Assembly: GCA_034440575.1 (NCBI GenBank)
Contig: JAOTOL010001634.1
Coordinates: forward strand, 1,107,001 to 1,171,000
Length of the DNA: 64,000 bases
Source of the DNA: Imbricaverruca yamaguchii
Taxonomy: Eukaryota; Arthropoda; Thecostraca; Neoverrucidae
Reading direction: 5' to 3'
This document shows positions 23,480 through 34,910 of this stretch, piece by piece. The notes under the pieces are model-generated. The model was not told where the DNA came from. It ran no database searches and saw only the letters and a program-made list of their open reading frames with translations. The translations under genes and the position numbers were made by a program. Each line of letters begins with the position of its first letter. The stretch's first letter is position 1.

Positions 23480-24510
23480 TAGCCGTCTGACTGGACAGTC
23501 TGCCTTGGGAGGCTTCAGGCGGGGTGGATCGGCAGCCGTCTGACTGGCCAGCCTGCCTTGGGAGGCTTCAGGCGGGGTGGATCGGCAGCCGTCTGACTGG
23601 CCAGCCTGCCTTGGGAGGCTTCAGGCGGGGTGGATCGGCAGCCGTCTGACTGGCCAGCCTGCCTTGGGAGGCTTCAGGCGGGGTGGATCGGCAGCCGTCT
23701 GACTGGCCAGCCTGCCTTGGGAGGCTTCAGGCGGGGTGGATCGGCAGCCGTCTGACTGGCCAGCCTGCCTTGGGAGGCTTCAGGCGGGGTGGATCGGTAG
23801 CCGTCTGACTGGCCAGCCTGCCTTGGGAGGCTTCAGGCGGGGTGGATCGGCAGCCGTCTGACTGGCCAGTCTGCCTTGGGAGGCTTCAGGCGGGGTGGAT
23901 CGGCAGCCGTCTGACTGGCCAGCCTGCCCTGGGAGGCTTCAGGCGGGGTGGATCGGCAGCCGTCTGACTGGCCAGCCTGCCTTGGGAGGCTTCAGGCGGG
24001 GTGGATCGGCAGCCGTCTGACTGGCCAGTCTGCCTTGGGAGGCTTCAGGCGGGGTGGATCGGCACCCGTCTGACTGGCCAGCCTGCCTTGGGAGGCTTCA
24101 GGCGGGGTGGATCGGCAGCCGTCTGACTGGCCAGCCTGTCTTGGGAGGCTTCAGGCGGGGTGGATCGGCAGCCGTCTGACTGGCCAGCCTGCCTTGGGAG
24201 GCTTCAGGCGGGGTGGATCGGTAGCCGTCTGACTGGCCAGCCTGCCTTGGGAGGCTTCAGGCGGGGTGGATCGGCAGCCGTCTGACTGGCCAGTCTACCT
24301 TGGGAGGCTTCAGGCGGGGTGGATCGGCAGCCGTCTGACTGGCCAGCCTGCCTTGGGAGGCTTCAGGCGGGGTGGATCGGCAGCCGTCTGACTGGCCAGT
24401 CTGCCTTGGGAGGCTTCAGGCGGGGTGGATCGGCAGCCGTCTGACTGGCCAGCCTGCCCTGGGAGGCTTCAGGCGGGGTGGATCGGCACCCGTCTGACTG
24501 GCCAGCCTGC
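23480..24510. repeat. 53-bp minisatellite, about 19 copies
   Basis: Highly uniform units contain 'ggcttcaggcggggtgg', 'atcggcagccgtctgac' and 'tggccagcctgcc'. Near-identical copies imply recent homogenisation. Unlike the arrays within the Dscam gene, I could not tie it to an exon edge. Confidence 0.95.
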
Positions 24511-25797
24511 CATCAGCGGCTTTGTCTGGCAGGCAGCTTCCTTTGCCCCGTGGTGTTGGCTACATTAGATTGGCGTGTACCAAGGTTGCAAGTACAGCGG
24601 TCATTTGACGAGATTCCACTGGTCCTGATAAGCGGATTGCCGGCTGGGTCAGTGTTAGCCCAAGCACTCCACCTCGGGACGTGGCCTATTCAGATGTAAT
24701 CGACCTGCCTCCGGCCGTAACTGCACGTCAGACCCTACTCGTAGATGGCCTGACCTGACGTGGTCAAACCCGTACCGGACGTGATCGATCGTGGGTCAGA
24801 TGTGCCCCAGGTCAGGCGGACCTGACAAAACGTGTGTGAGATTCCGATCACAGTCCTTGCTGCTAGGTGCAATCGATCTCACTTGTCCCGGGACGACAGC
24901 TGCCCATTTTTGTTCGCGATAGCACAATCACACCAGTCGCCTGTTGTCAACGTCCCGATGGCCGGCGGGTGTGCCGCCATCGCCGGGCTCGACACCGACC
25001 TACCGTGTGCGGACACGGATCAGCCGAGCGGGGCGGATCGGCACGACACTGCGCGCTGTTGACTCTGCACACTATCGGCTCACTGCGTTTGACCTTGAAT
25101 GAGTGGGCCGTGAGCGGGGTGGTGTTTCACACTCGCGAGCTCCTCCCTCACATTGAAGTTGTGTGAAGATTAACGCCGCACAAACAGCTGAATCTGACCG
25201 TGCGAACTGCTGACCTGACGTCGCGCTAACTCAGCGGGCCATTCAATCCCTAATGGCAAAATCGTGGCTCCGAATCCCACAAATGACGGGATTGCCGACT
25301 GGCCATCTGCAACCAACCGGCGTGAAAGGCTGGCGGCACTATATAGCATAACCGTCACATGCATCACAAACGGACTCTTGTCTGAATGGTGTGCCCTGTA
25401 CACCCCACCTGTTGGATGCACTAATTGTACCCCATTGGGTATACTTAGTTACCACTACAACAGCCAGGAGCGTCACTTTGCGCATGCTATGAAGGATATT
25501 AACCTCTCAGTCATTGATCTGACCACTCAATCATCAAGTTCGCCACAAATCATGCTGAAGCCTAACCAATGAGACGACACCATGGGCGTACACTAGATAC
25601 AAACAGTTTTCAGAGCAGCTTTGGTCATCAGAAGCGTAACTTCCAACCAACTCTGTAAAGGCTCCCAAACCAACTTCATAAAGATTCCCTAACCAACTTC
25701 ATAAAGTGACACCCATGACAGCGGTTTTGTTCAGACTGAGAGGTGCACTTCCCAAGCCCAACTTACATGGAGAGCCATAATGCTAATAAATAATACG
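24511..25797. other. Unassigned DNA
   Basis: Moderately GC-rich with short repeated phrases such as 'tgacctgacgtggtc'. No splice-supported exon or known protein found on either strand. Confidence 0.35.
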
Positions 25798-25975
25798 AAT
25801 AAAATGCAGATTACACTGGCACAAAATGATGCATTCGAAAAATGAAAACAAAAATGTTTAGGATATTTTATTTTAATATCGTACTTGTCACCCTGATGAA
25901 GGCATAAAGCCGAAACTCTGATGCTATTTTTCGAACATAATACCTTGTGCCATCGTAATCTGTATTTTAGTTGTC
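25798..25975. repeat. Short hairpin element with hammerhead-like core
   Basis: Arms of about 45 bp (25798-25845 and 25928-25975) are imperfect reverse complements sharing 'cagattac', 'tggcacaa' and 'ttcgaaaaat'. Between them, at about 25892-25915, the plus strand reads 'ctgatgaaggcataaagccgaaac' in two adjoining pieces: CUGAUGA, a GGC/GCC mini-stem and GAAAC, as in a hammerhead ribozyme core. Matching stems I and III are not evident, so an active ribozyme is not claimed. Confidence 0.45.
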
Positions 25976-28829
25976 CAATTAACTAATAACAAATCAAACA
26001 AGAAATGAATACACGATGGCAATGATACCGATGTCATTCATTCAGTGCACACGATACGCAGGTTATGGTAACGAAAGGCCTGGTGGTGAAGTCAGCTTCC
26101 TTGTCACCTCAACGTGATCCAAACTATTGGTCCTTTCCAACGGCTTTGACAAAAAATGCCATGAAAGGAAACGCCCAGAAAAACTAAGCTTATTGTTCTC
26201 GATTATCCTCGAATTATTTAAAGTCATTTAGTAATGTATCTATTATTATTTGGGCCAACCAATTTACATCGCATATTCTTCCTGTTTGTCTTGCTTTTAT
26301 GAAAGCCAAGGTCACCGGTTCTGCCACAGTGAATAATCCCGGTATTGTGTTGGTGTACAGAGACCTATCTTTTTTTTCCCGCCAACTTTTCGATTCTGCC
26401 AGTGAACAGCATATCACCGGCTCCACGACTGAGACCGGTGACGCCCGGCTCTGCCGGTCAGACGCGAGGAATGTACAACAGACGGGGTCGGCTAATGCAT
26501 ACCCGCCGTTAGTATCGATGAACGACGCAGAAACTCAGGACCGAACACATAACCGAGGGGCGAGAATGGATATCTTCGGCGACGGAGGACGCGAACCGTA
26601 AGGAATCACCATGCTTTCGGCGCGCCGCACCTCTCCATATGCCAGTCCGGAACCAACAACGAACGGGGCGAGGGAAATTGGCCGATCGACCCTGACTCAA
26701 GCGAAAGACGTGGGAATTCCGATCCCCATCGGCTTAAAAAAAACATGAGCTGAACGCCATGATGGCCCAGGCGGGGTCGGCCAATACATCGCTAGAGGCA
26801 ACTCAAAATATAACTGGTACATTACTGATTAATTATGCTGATAACTATATACTTGGAGTGCAAGGACTGGTTAGCAAACTGGAAGGGGCGGGGCGACAAG
26901 AGGTGCAGAAAGCTGACGACATATCACTGGGGGAGGTGGCGAAACAGAGATACACAGAACACTGACAGCCGGACAGGCCGGACAGACCGAGTGGTGGAGT
27001 GGAAGTACCGGACGGAGGGGCCAGCTGAATAGTGACGGATGGCCGGAAGGCGACACGTATCGACGTGTAGGTGCCGCTCGTCGCTGTCATGCCCTCCCAC
27101 AAAAACGCACCTGGATCGACCATTACTGCCTCAACCGGCCCACCTGGCTAGGACGAGCGACCCAACGTGTGTGTGTATGTGTGGGGTTGAAGTTGGGTGG
27201 GAGTGTGGGAACCTACAAAGCTAAACTCGGGGGAGGGGGTAGTATATCGAGTAAAAATGATTCTATGCTAGCAATGTGTGTGACGGCCGGTGTAGCGTGT
27301 CGAGTAAAAATGTGCGTATGCCAAAAATTTGTGCGATGGTTGATAAGTGCGTCGAGTATAAGTAATGCGTAGAGTAGAGATGTATCGGTATGTGTGATTA
27401 CTGTAAGTCCGGGGAGAGGGGAGTATTGCGAGGTCTAAACTGTCATACTGTACATGCACATGTAAGTATATTAGGTAAGGGCAACACGATCTTTCTTAGT
27501 CATTGGAATAGCATTCGGCAGAGGCAGATGGCGACCGGAAGGGCCCCTGGACCGACGAAAAGGGCCACGAATTCACGGAAAGGTTTCTTCTGGGCCGACG
27601 AAAAGGGCCCAGAGACAACGGAGAAGTACACTTAGGAAGATGTTGAGGGCCCTTGGATAGACTGAAGTGAAGGGTTTCAAGATGGATAGAGGGGCGTCTC
27701 GTAGCATAGCGCCCGTAGCGTTCATGCATCATAATCCTAATGCATGAACCTACTGCCGTTTTAATTCATGTCATAGCGAGGTCTGATCTGAGTTCCCCGC
27801 TGTCGGACTTTGTGGGGGTAACTTGTGCCAGAAGGAATTGCTCGAATAATAACCACCTTCTGGGTGTCAAGAGATCTCAGCAGCATGCCTTCTGCCACGT
27901 ACCTACCTGAGCAACATACCTTCGGTGTCATGACATTCCAGCAACGTACCTCCTGCAGTATATCTACTTCAGGAACAAACCTTCGGTGTCATGACATTTC
28001 AACAACGTACCTCCTGCAGTATACCTACCTTAGCAGCATACCTTTGCCCATTGTGCCATTCAGCCCACCCATTCTGTGACTCTTTGTTGTGAATATTTTG
28101 CATGTGTGGCAAATGTGTGAATATTTGGGTGACTGAACATGTCATGGGTGTCACCTTGTATATCTTTGGGGGCCTTGAACCCACAACCCCCGCCCAATTA
28201 GTTCAAATTTTTACATGGACCCCTATGGGCGCCAGCCTCAATTGGTGTCGGTCCTTCCATTACCCGAATTATTATTTTTTGGGGGAAATTGATGTCCCTG
28301 AAACGTGCATCTCACCTCATTCAGCTTCGAAGTGGATCAATGTGTGTTCTAAATACTAAGTCTGACAGCTCAAAAAGCATATTTTGTACTTTATTTGGAT
28401 GAACACTGCATTTACGAACACTTCTCAAATACAAAATGTCATGACGGAAATGCACAATTCCAACGCTGATACAGATGGAGAAGTAGTCACGATGAGATGA
28501 TATACGCCACGACCTTTTGTATACAAAAATTAGGTAACTTATATCCGGGATAAAATCAAGCTCTGCTACTTGTAGACTATCTCCCTACAAGGCTCACTTC
28601 TTGTCGATGATTCTTTGTTCGGGAATGGTCTCATGGCACATCCAGGTCGACTACTTGTCCAGCAAAGGTTATGGAGATCTGCAGGACCAATTTTCAATTC
28701 AATGCACGAGCGTCTTCCGCAAGTACCATGAGCAAGGAAGTGTTGTCAGCGCCGCTAGGTAATCACTACCGACCACGGCTTGCTGATCACAGCTGGAGTG
28801 GGCTCCGTCCAGCCGTGAGGCGGCTTCAC
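25976..28829. other. Region downstream of the Dscam TM exon; no exon identified
   Basis: The cytoplasmic exons of the receptor should lie in this direction, but I recognise none. A direct duplication of about 75 bp is visible at 27880-28045, sharing 'cttcggtgtcatgacat' and 'caacgtacctcctgcagta'. Confidence 0.35.
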
Positions 28830-28977
28830 CGCCTTCTGATGAGCACAGCGACGCAGATGACGAGACAGCTGGCGCAGACGACGCCCGAACACACCAGCGC
28901 GATCATGTGTGGGTGCCACTGCGCCGCCGACTCCACGTTCATGGATTTCTCCGGCACAAGCGTCGGAGACACGGTGG
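28830..28977 (-). CDS. Dscam: Dscam-family receptor, transmembrane exon
   Basis: Acceptor 'cctattttcag' precedes the exon, which reads 'ATVSPTLVPEKSMNVESAAQ', then a hydrophobic membrane span of about 20 residues ('MIALVCSGVVCASCLVICVA') ending in 'VLIRRR', a stop-transfer signal. Donor is GGCG|GTGAAG. The single base left by the FN6 exon completes its first codon. It anchors a single-pass cell-surface adhesion receptor. It ends in phase 2, so at least one cytoplasmic exon must follow to the left. Confidence 0.82.
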
Positions 28978-30467
28978 CTGAAAATAGGCAGGACTTCGTG
29001 TCAGGCGCAGACAGTGGTCCACGTAAGAAGCTGAGTCTGTGGTGGAGCAGGCAACAACCTGCATAACTACGGCTTCTTTTGGATAAACCCACGAGTCACG
29101 AGTCCTCGAGGTGAGTGTTTTCATGAAATGCAGATAAGACATGATGAATTTGTTGGATGTCCGATAGCATGTGTCTACCTCATTCCTAATATTGCTGAAT
29201 TCAAAATAAGTTTAAAGCTGTGTCACATACAAAATGCTTAGGTGGTATAACTTAAAAAAAGCAGACCTAGATGTTTCTTAAATCACAAAGCAACCACCAT
29301 TCGCAAACTTGTTCAGACCAATCGACCCAGGTGGTGGCATCATGCTCTCATCTATATCGTCCAGGCCAATTTCTACATCGCCACACACAGGAGTTTCACT
29401 TTTCATACTTTTGGATAACCGTTGCCCTTGTAGCGAAGCGCGCCCGCTAGCCATCTAGCGGCCGGGTGAAGACTCGGCCTTTGCTGAGCGCGCGCCCGCC
29501 ATCCAGCGGCTGAGAACTAGGCGTTCGCTCTTTTGGCGCCAAGTGTCAGTGTAGTGATTGCACTTATCCAGGTCCGCTGTACCACATGTCTCTGCTCATC
29601 TCTAATACTCTGTGTCAAATAGCCATCTGCCATTATCGCCATGCACTTCTCTCACCTGACTGACATGTACGCTTTACACACTTACATATACTTTTCTCTA
29701 TCTGCCTATTGCAATGTCCTAACTAGGACATACTTCTACAGCTAACATACATGTATTGTCGTTTTGTCGTAGCAATAAGTCAGTGTTCTCGTGTCCCATT
29801 CTGGCGAGTAGTTTACGGGGCAAGCCAGGGACAGCAGCGGTGGCACGTGTCACCACCTCCGCGGAGTCCTGCTTCCTTCTCCTTCTATCCCACTTCTTTC
29901 TCCTTATATTTGCCAAGACCGCACTGAGCGGGTGGTACGGCCATGCCGTGCACATCCCGGGTGTTACTTGGCAAAGATGCCTCCCTGGTGACTTTCCCAG
30001 ATCCTTTATGCCTATCTACACACCCACACGCAACCAGTAGGCGCTACACCCCATGCTTCTGGTCTCGTCCCAACCCGGTGCCATTTCCTCCCCGTTCACA
30101 ATGTTCATCGTGCAGAAATGCTTAGAGTCCAGTCCACCCCGAGAAACTGGGCGTCGGAATCCGCCAGAAGTCGTTCCAATCTTGAGCTCCGAACCATTTC
30201 CCCCGACTGCCCTCCCCAATTATTTTCATTGAACGACACTCTTGACCACGTAACGGCCTAAAATACGAACCGGTCACATCATCTGAGATTTCTGTCTTCA
30301 TCGCACCAAATATCTCAGGCACAAACCAGCCTCTTGGGCGCTGTGCAACCAACGCAATTGATGCACCCTAAAACCCTAATATGTAACTGACACAAACGAG
30401 CATCTGCTGGCTCTAGCACAACACCACCCTCTATATCCACGGCAAGGAGAACACTAGTGCCACCTAC

Positions 30468-30755
30468 CGCCATCGGCTGTCAGCGTGGCCACGTGCCAGC
30501 TTGTCTCGACGGCCCCCGCCTGACTGTAGGCCTCTGCCCGCACGTGGTACACGGTGCCGGCCAGCAGACCGCACAGTTCAGCCAGATCATCGTCGGGTCC
30601 GAACGGTCCGACCTTAGCCCACGGCGGGCCCCCGCCGGCCGGCCGCAGCCGCACCGTCACCCTGGTGACGTCACACTCGGACTGCCAGGCGTACAGGCCG
30701 AGAGTGATGCAGCTGGCGTTGACGGTCAGCGCGGAGCCGGGCAGCGGCCGAGGCT
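30468..30755 (-). CDS. Dscam: Dscam-family receptor, FN6 exon
   Basis: A whole fibronectin type III domain in one 288-bp exon. Acceptor 'ccaccttgcag', donor GGCG|GTAGGT. The text 'LTVNASCITLGLYAWQSECD' matches the characteristic Dscam last-FN pattern (hydrophobic residues, then a W and a C before the next strand). 'LCGLLAGTVYHVRAEAYSQA' supplies the conserved L...Y.v.v.A of FN3 domains. It enters with one base from FN5b and leaves one base for the TM exon. FN6 is the membrane-proximal extracellular domain. Confidence 0.85.
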
Positions 30756-30959
30756 CTGCAAGGTGGAACACCAGCTGTCGCTTATGGTTCGTCACACACA
30801 CAGACAGACTTTCCATTTAGGTAATCCACAATGGACTTGTGACTATTATAACTTCGCGTCAACTAAATACAACAGCAGGGCATAATATGTCAAAATCACA
30901 AAACGGCTAAACCTATGGTCATATATGTCATAATAAAAATGCACTTTAAATAATGCATC

Positions 30960-32560
30960 AGGACGAGTAGCAAATGTCCCGCATAGGCGGTACGTTGGAC
31001 AGATGCCGCCGTAGGTGGCGACCGAAGATCGGCACGGGAAGCCACATCAGCTCGGGTGGCAACGAGTTGAACATAGGTGGTGCTCTGGAGCTAAAACGCC
31101 TCTTCCCCATCTCGGTGCGGGACCGGGGGACATGTGATGGTCCATGTGCCCCGGTCCTGACGGATGGCCCGGTGACGAACCTCCGCCACAGTGGTGAGGT
31201 AATGAGCCAGTGACTCTGGCTCACCATGACGGCGCACCTTGTGCGCGAGGCACAGGGTGTGGTATCTGGCGAAGTTCTTCGCGCTGAGCCAGCCCAGCCC
31301 CCTCAGCCGATCCGAGACATGGTCAAATTATTTGCGACCGAAAATTTCTTTTACCGAGTAGTTCATAATTTGTTTTAATGCGAGACAGGTTCTTTTTGGT
31401 TCCGATACCATACACTGAAATACAGTAACGGATCTGCGAGAAGACCAGCGCTGAGATGACAGCAGGTGGAAGGTACCCCCTCAGATGCGATATACAACCA
31501 AGAATTCCAAAACAACGCCTAGTCACTTCTGAAACGTGGGAGTCCCAGCTGAGCGAGTCATCGAAAATAAGCCCGATATTTTTGCATTCCGAAATGGTGG
31601 GTAGATAGTGATCGCGAAATTTCACCGTGATATCCGGTAACACACGCAGATTTTGTGGGCTTCCAAAAGCATCAGCTGTGTCTTGGCAACGTTAATTTTT
31701 TGTTTATTTGCTCGAAACCAGATGTCGAGGGAGGCCAAATCTGCTTCCATGTGAGCGACGACGTTTTGAATTTCAAATTTCTTACCACTAATCAAAATTT
31801 GGGTGTCGTCGGCGTATTGGATAACCACTGCGCCTTCAGCGAAAGGCTGAGATCGTTGGCGAAGACGCAGTAGGGGAGAGGTCCTCGATATGAACCTTGA
31901 AAACGCCGATGCTGTTGGGCAACGGGGCAGACTTATGGACGACATACAGACTGTCAGTGAGGCTTACACTTTGAGTATAGCTCTGAAGATAAGCCGAAAA
32001 CCAGGATGTATCGATGCTTTGGTGACTTAATTTTGACGGGAGTTTTGAGCGGTCTATCACATCAAAGCATTTGCTCAAATTCAGCAGGCAGATAAGGGAC
32101 ACCTCTCCATGGTCACATGCGGATAGGACCTGACTAGATATGGAGATCAGGGCGGTTTCCGTGGAGAGGCAATAACGGAAACCGTGCTGAGTTGGAGAGA
32201 GGTGATTTTCGGACAGACAATTGCAGAATTGCTGGTGGACGGCACGCTGTGCAATTTTCACAATGTCTGGGACGATGAAGATAGCTCGGAAATTGGAAGG
32301 GCTAGAGGCATCACCGGATTTGAAGATTGGATGAACGAGGGAATGCTTCCAAGAATCAGGAACATCGGATTGAGTAAGGCTGGAATTGACCTATGCCGGA
32401 GTAATGCTGGAATTGTCGAGCGAAGGCGCGGTGAAGTTTGTTCAAAAGCCACGTCAAGGACCTTGTTGGCTCTGCAAGCTAGGAAACGGTCAAATGTTGT
32501 ATTTTTGTTTGTATCTAAGGTCAGTTTTATATCTTGTAGCGCAATTGTGCCCACGATTCA
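30960..32560 (-). mobile_element. Degenerate LINE in the FN5-FN6 intron
   Basis: On the minus strand, pieces of a non-LTR reverse transcriptase occur in order across several frames: 'LSPTQHGFRYCLSTETAL', 'LLNLSKCFDVIDRSKL', the catalytic 'IQYADDTQILI', 'CKNIGLIFDDSLSWDSHVSE', 'LSAKNFARYHTLCLAHKVRR', and a C-terminus with 'RAPPMFNSLPPEL' and 'FGRHLRRHL'. Frameshifts separate the pieces, so the copy is dead. It reads in the same direction as the host gene. The type is CR1/L2/Jockey-like, distinct from the fragment at 15.6-16.5 kb. Confidence 0.8.
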
Positions 32561-32727
32561 TGAGCGCGCTCAGATTACACTTTTTTAAAGGAAATGTTTT
32601 GAAACCTATAAGACACTGATCGGTGTCGTTTCTAGTAACGGACATTTTGTTCCAAATGTATCTTTTCAGTTTCTACCCTTCCTTCGCAAAATAACAATAA
32701 CAGTACAGTACTAAGTCCAGGACTTAC

Positions 32728-32913
32728 TGCTTCCTCTCGTTGATATGTAGATAGTTTCACTATGTGGCCCTGTGCCGACGGCGTTTTGTGCTGCCACGCA
32801 CACAGCGTACTCCGTGCCACAGAAGAGTCCTTTTAAGGTCACTTCTGATATAAGATCATGGAGGGTTACCCGCTTTTCTAAGCCAGAGTCGGCCCGATAG
32901 CGGACATGGAACG
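32728..32913 (-). CDS. Dscam: Dscam-family receptor, FN5 second-half exon
   Basis: Acceptor 'accctgttttcag' then 'AFHVRYRADSGLEKRVTL', 'LKGLFCGTEYAVCVAAQNAV', 'GTGPHSETIYISTRG', donor AGCA|GTAAGT. This is the C-to-G strand half of an FN3 domain: the 'L..L.cGt.Y...v.A.N.vG.G' signature is complete. Phase matches both neighbours (one base in, one base out). Joined to the 34703-34902 exon it gives a full FN5. Confidence 0.85.
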
Positions 32914-33309
32914 CTGAAAACAGGGTAATGCTATTAGCTATCATGGCAAGTAGAATGTAATACTAGCTAGACTGCTGGGAGTGCATCATGGTGACTGAAA
33001 TGCCCGTGATACGGTGTGTTTTGTCGCAGGGTGGTTATGCGAGCTTTGTGCGTAGTGAACCAGCAATACCTTATATTAACCAACCGCAGCAGGAGCTCTG
33101 CATGTGTTAAATACAGGCTTTCCCAACAATGATTTCCGGCCATATCATCCTCAAATTCATATACTGAGGGGTTCTTAAGCCTCCGAACTGATCAAACGGA
33201 GTGAAAACTCCACATATTTTTTAATAGCTACCCGACAAGACTCCTGCCATAAGCTCTTTTGCAGTGGAACACTTGCCAACAAGCACAACTTCATCTTGCA
33301 TCTTTTCCA

Positions 33310-34702
33310 GCATCGGTCCCCCACGTGCAGTGACCGGCAGCCCACCCTGCAGCTGACCCCACCTCAGCGCCGGTACCACATGTGCAGTGACCGGCAGCCC
33401 ACCCTGCAGCTGACCCCACCTCAGCGCCGGTACCACATATGCAGTGACCGGCAGCCCACCCTGCAGCTGACCCCACCTCAGCGCCGGTACCACATGTGCA
33501 GTGACCGGCAGCCCACCCTGCAGCTGACCCCACCTCAGCGCCGGTACCACATGTGCAGTGACCGGCAGCCCACCCTGCAGCTGACCCCACCTCAGCGCCG
33601 GTCCGCCACGTGCAGTGACCGGCAGCCCACCCTGCAGCTGACCCCACCTCAGCGCCGGCCCACATGTGCAGTGACCGGCAGCCCACCCTGCAGCTGACCC
33701 CACCTCAGCGCCGGCCCCACACGTGCAGTGACCGGCAGCCCACCCTGCAGCTGACCCCACCTCAGCGCCGGTCCCACACGTGCAGTGACCGGCAGCCCAC
33801 CCTGCAGCTGACCCCACTCAGCGCCGGTCCCATACATGCAGTGACCGGCAGCCCACCCTGCAGCTGACCCCACCTCAGCGCCGGTACCACACGTGCAGTG
33901 ACCGGCAGCCCACCCTGCAGCTGACCCCACCTCAGCGCCGGTCCCACACGTGCAGTGACCGGCAGCCCACCTGCAGCTAACCCCACCTCAGCGCCGGTCC
34001 CACGTGCAGTGACCGGCAGCCCACCCTGCAGCTGACCCACCTCAGCGCCGGTCCCACACGCAGTGACCGGCAGCCCACCCTGCAGCTGACCCCACCTCAG
34101 CGCCGGTACCACATGTGCAGTGACCGGCAGCCCACCCTGCAGCTGACCCCACCTCAGCGCCGGCCCCACACGTGCAGTGACCGGCAGCCCACCCTGCAGC
34201 TGACCCCACCTCAGCGCCGGCCCCACACGTGCAGTGACCGGCAGCCCACCCTGCAGCTGACCCCACCTCAGCGCCGGTACCACATATGCAGTGACCGGCA
34301 GCCCACCCTTCAGCTGACCCCACCTCAGCGCCGGTACCACATATGCAGTGACCGGCAGCCCACCCTGCAGCTGACCCCACCTCAGCGCCAGCCCCACATG
34401 TGCAGTGACCGGCAGCCCACCCTGCAGCTGACCCCACCTCAGCGCCGGCCCCACACGTGCAGTGACCGGCAGCCCACCCTGCAGCTGACCCCACCTCAGC
34501 GCCGGCCCCACATGTGCAGTGACCGGCAGCCACCCTGCAGCTGACCCACCCAGCGCCGGCCCCACACGTGCAGTGACCGGCAGCCCACCCTGCAGCTGAC
34601 CCCACCTCAGCGCCAGCCCCACATGTGCAGTGACCGGCAGCCCACCCTGCAGCTGACCCCACCTCAGCGCCAGCCCCACATGTGCAGTGACCGGCAGCCC
34701 AC
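33310..34702 (-). repeat. 57-bp minisatellite built on the FN5a donor, about 24 copies
   Basis: It begins at the donor of the 34703-34902 exon. Every unit repeats the last exon bases and the donor (CTGCAGG|GTGGGC) plus about 44 bp of intron. The 57-bp length is 19 codons, and the frame entering from the exon stays open through most copies, reading 'GLPVTARVGPALRWGQLQG' as the module. A few copies carry small deletions. I treat it as intronic; the open frame follows from the repeat length. Confidence 0.92.
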
Positions 34703-34902
34703 CCTGCAGCCGAGTGTTGCCGTCGTCGACGAGTCGCCAGCTGAGCGTCAGCTGGGTGGATGACGTCCTTAGCACGGTAGGAGCGGTGACCTGGGGCAGC
34801 CGGAGCACCTCCAGTCGTACCGTGATCGAGTCGCTGCCGTACACGTTGTCTGCCGAGCACGTCCAGTTCCTGGCGTGCACGCTGCGCGGCAGGGGTGTGT
34901 CG
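34703..34902 (-). CDS. Dscam: Dscam-family receptor, Ig10 end / FN5 start exon
   Basis: A 200-bp exon with acceptor 'caccactgag' and donor CAGG|GTGGGC. It encodes the Ig F/G-strand region ('NWTCSADNVYGSDSITVRLE', with the second Ig cysteine), a linker ('LRLPQVTAP') and the first half of FN5 ('TQLTLSWRLVDDGNTRLQ', with the conserved W). Two bases from the Ig10a exon complete its first codon and one base is left for FN5b. The Ig-to-FN3 junction at this point fits the Dscam order FN4-Ig10-FN5. Tandem arrays abut both ends. Confidence 0.85.
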
Positions 34903-34910
34903 CTCAGTGG

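Noticed and set aside
23480..24510. CRISPR-like array
   Set aside because: Units are directly adjacent with no unique spacers, in a eukaryotic context. It is a minisatellite.
25892..25915. Active hammerhead ribozyme
   Set aside because: Core motif only; I could not find convincing stems I and III or the UH cleavage site.
25976..28829. Cytoplasmic exons of the Dscam receptor
   Set aside because: Expected in this direction, but no frame with matching phase, splice sites and recognisable sequence was found.
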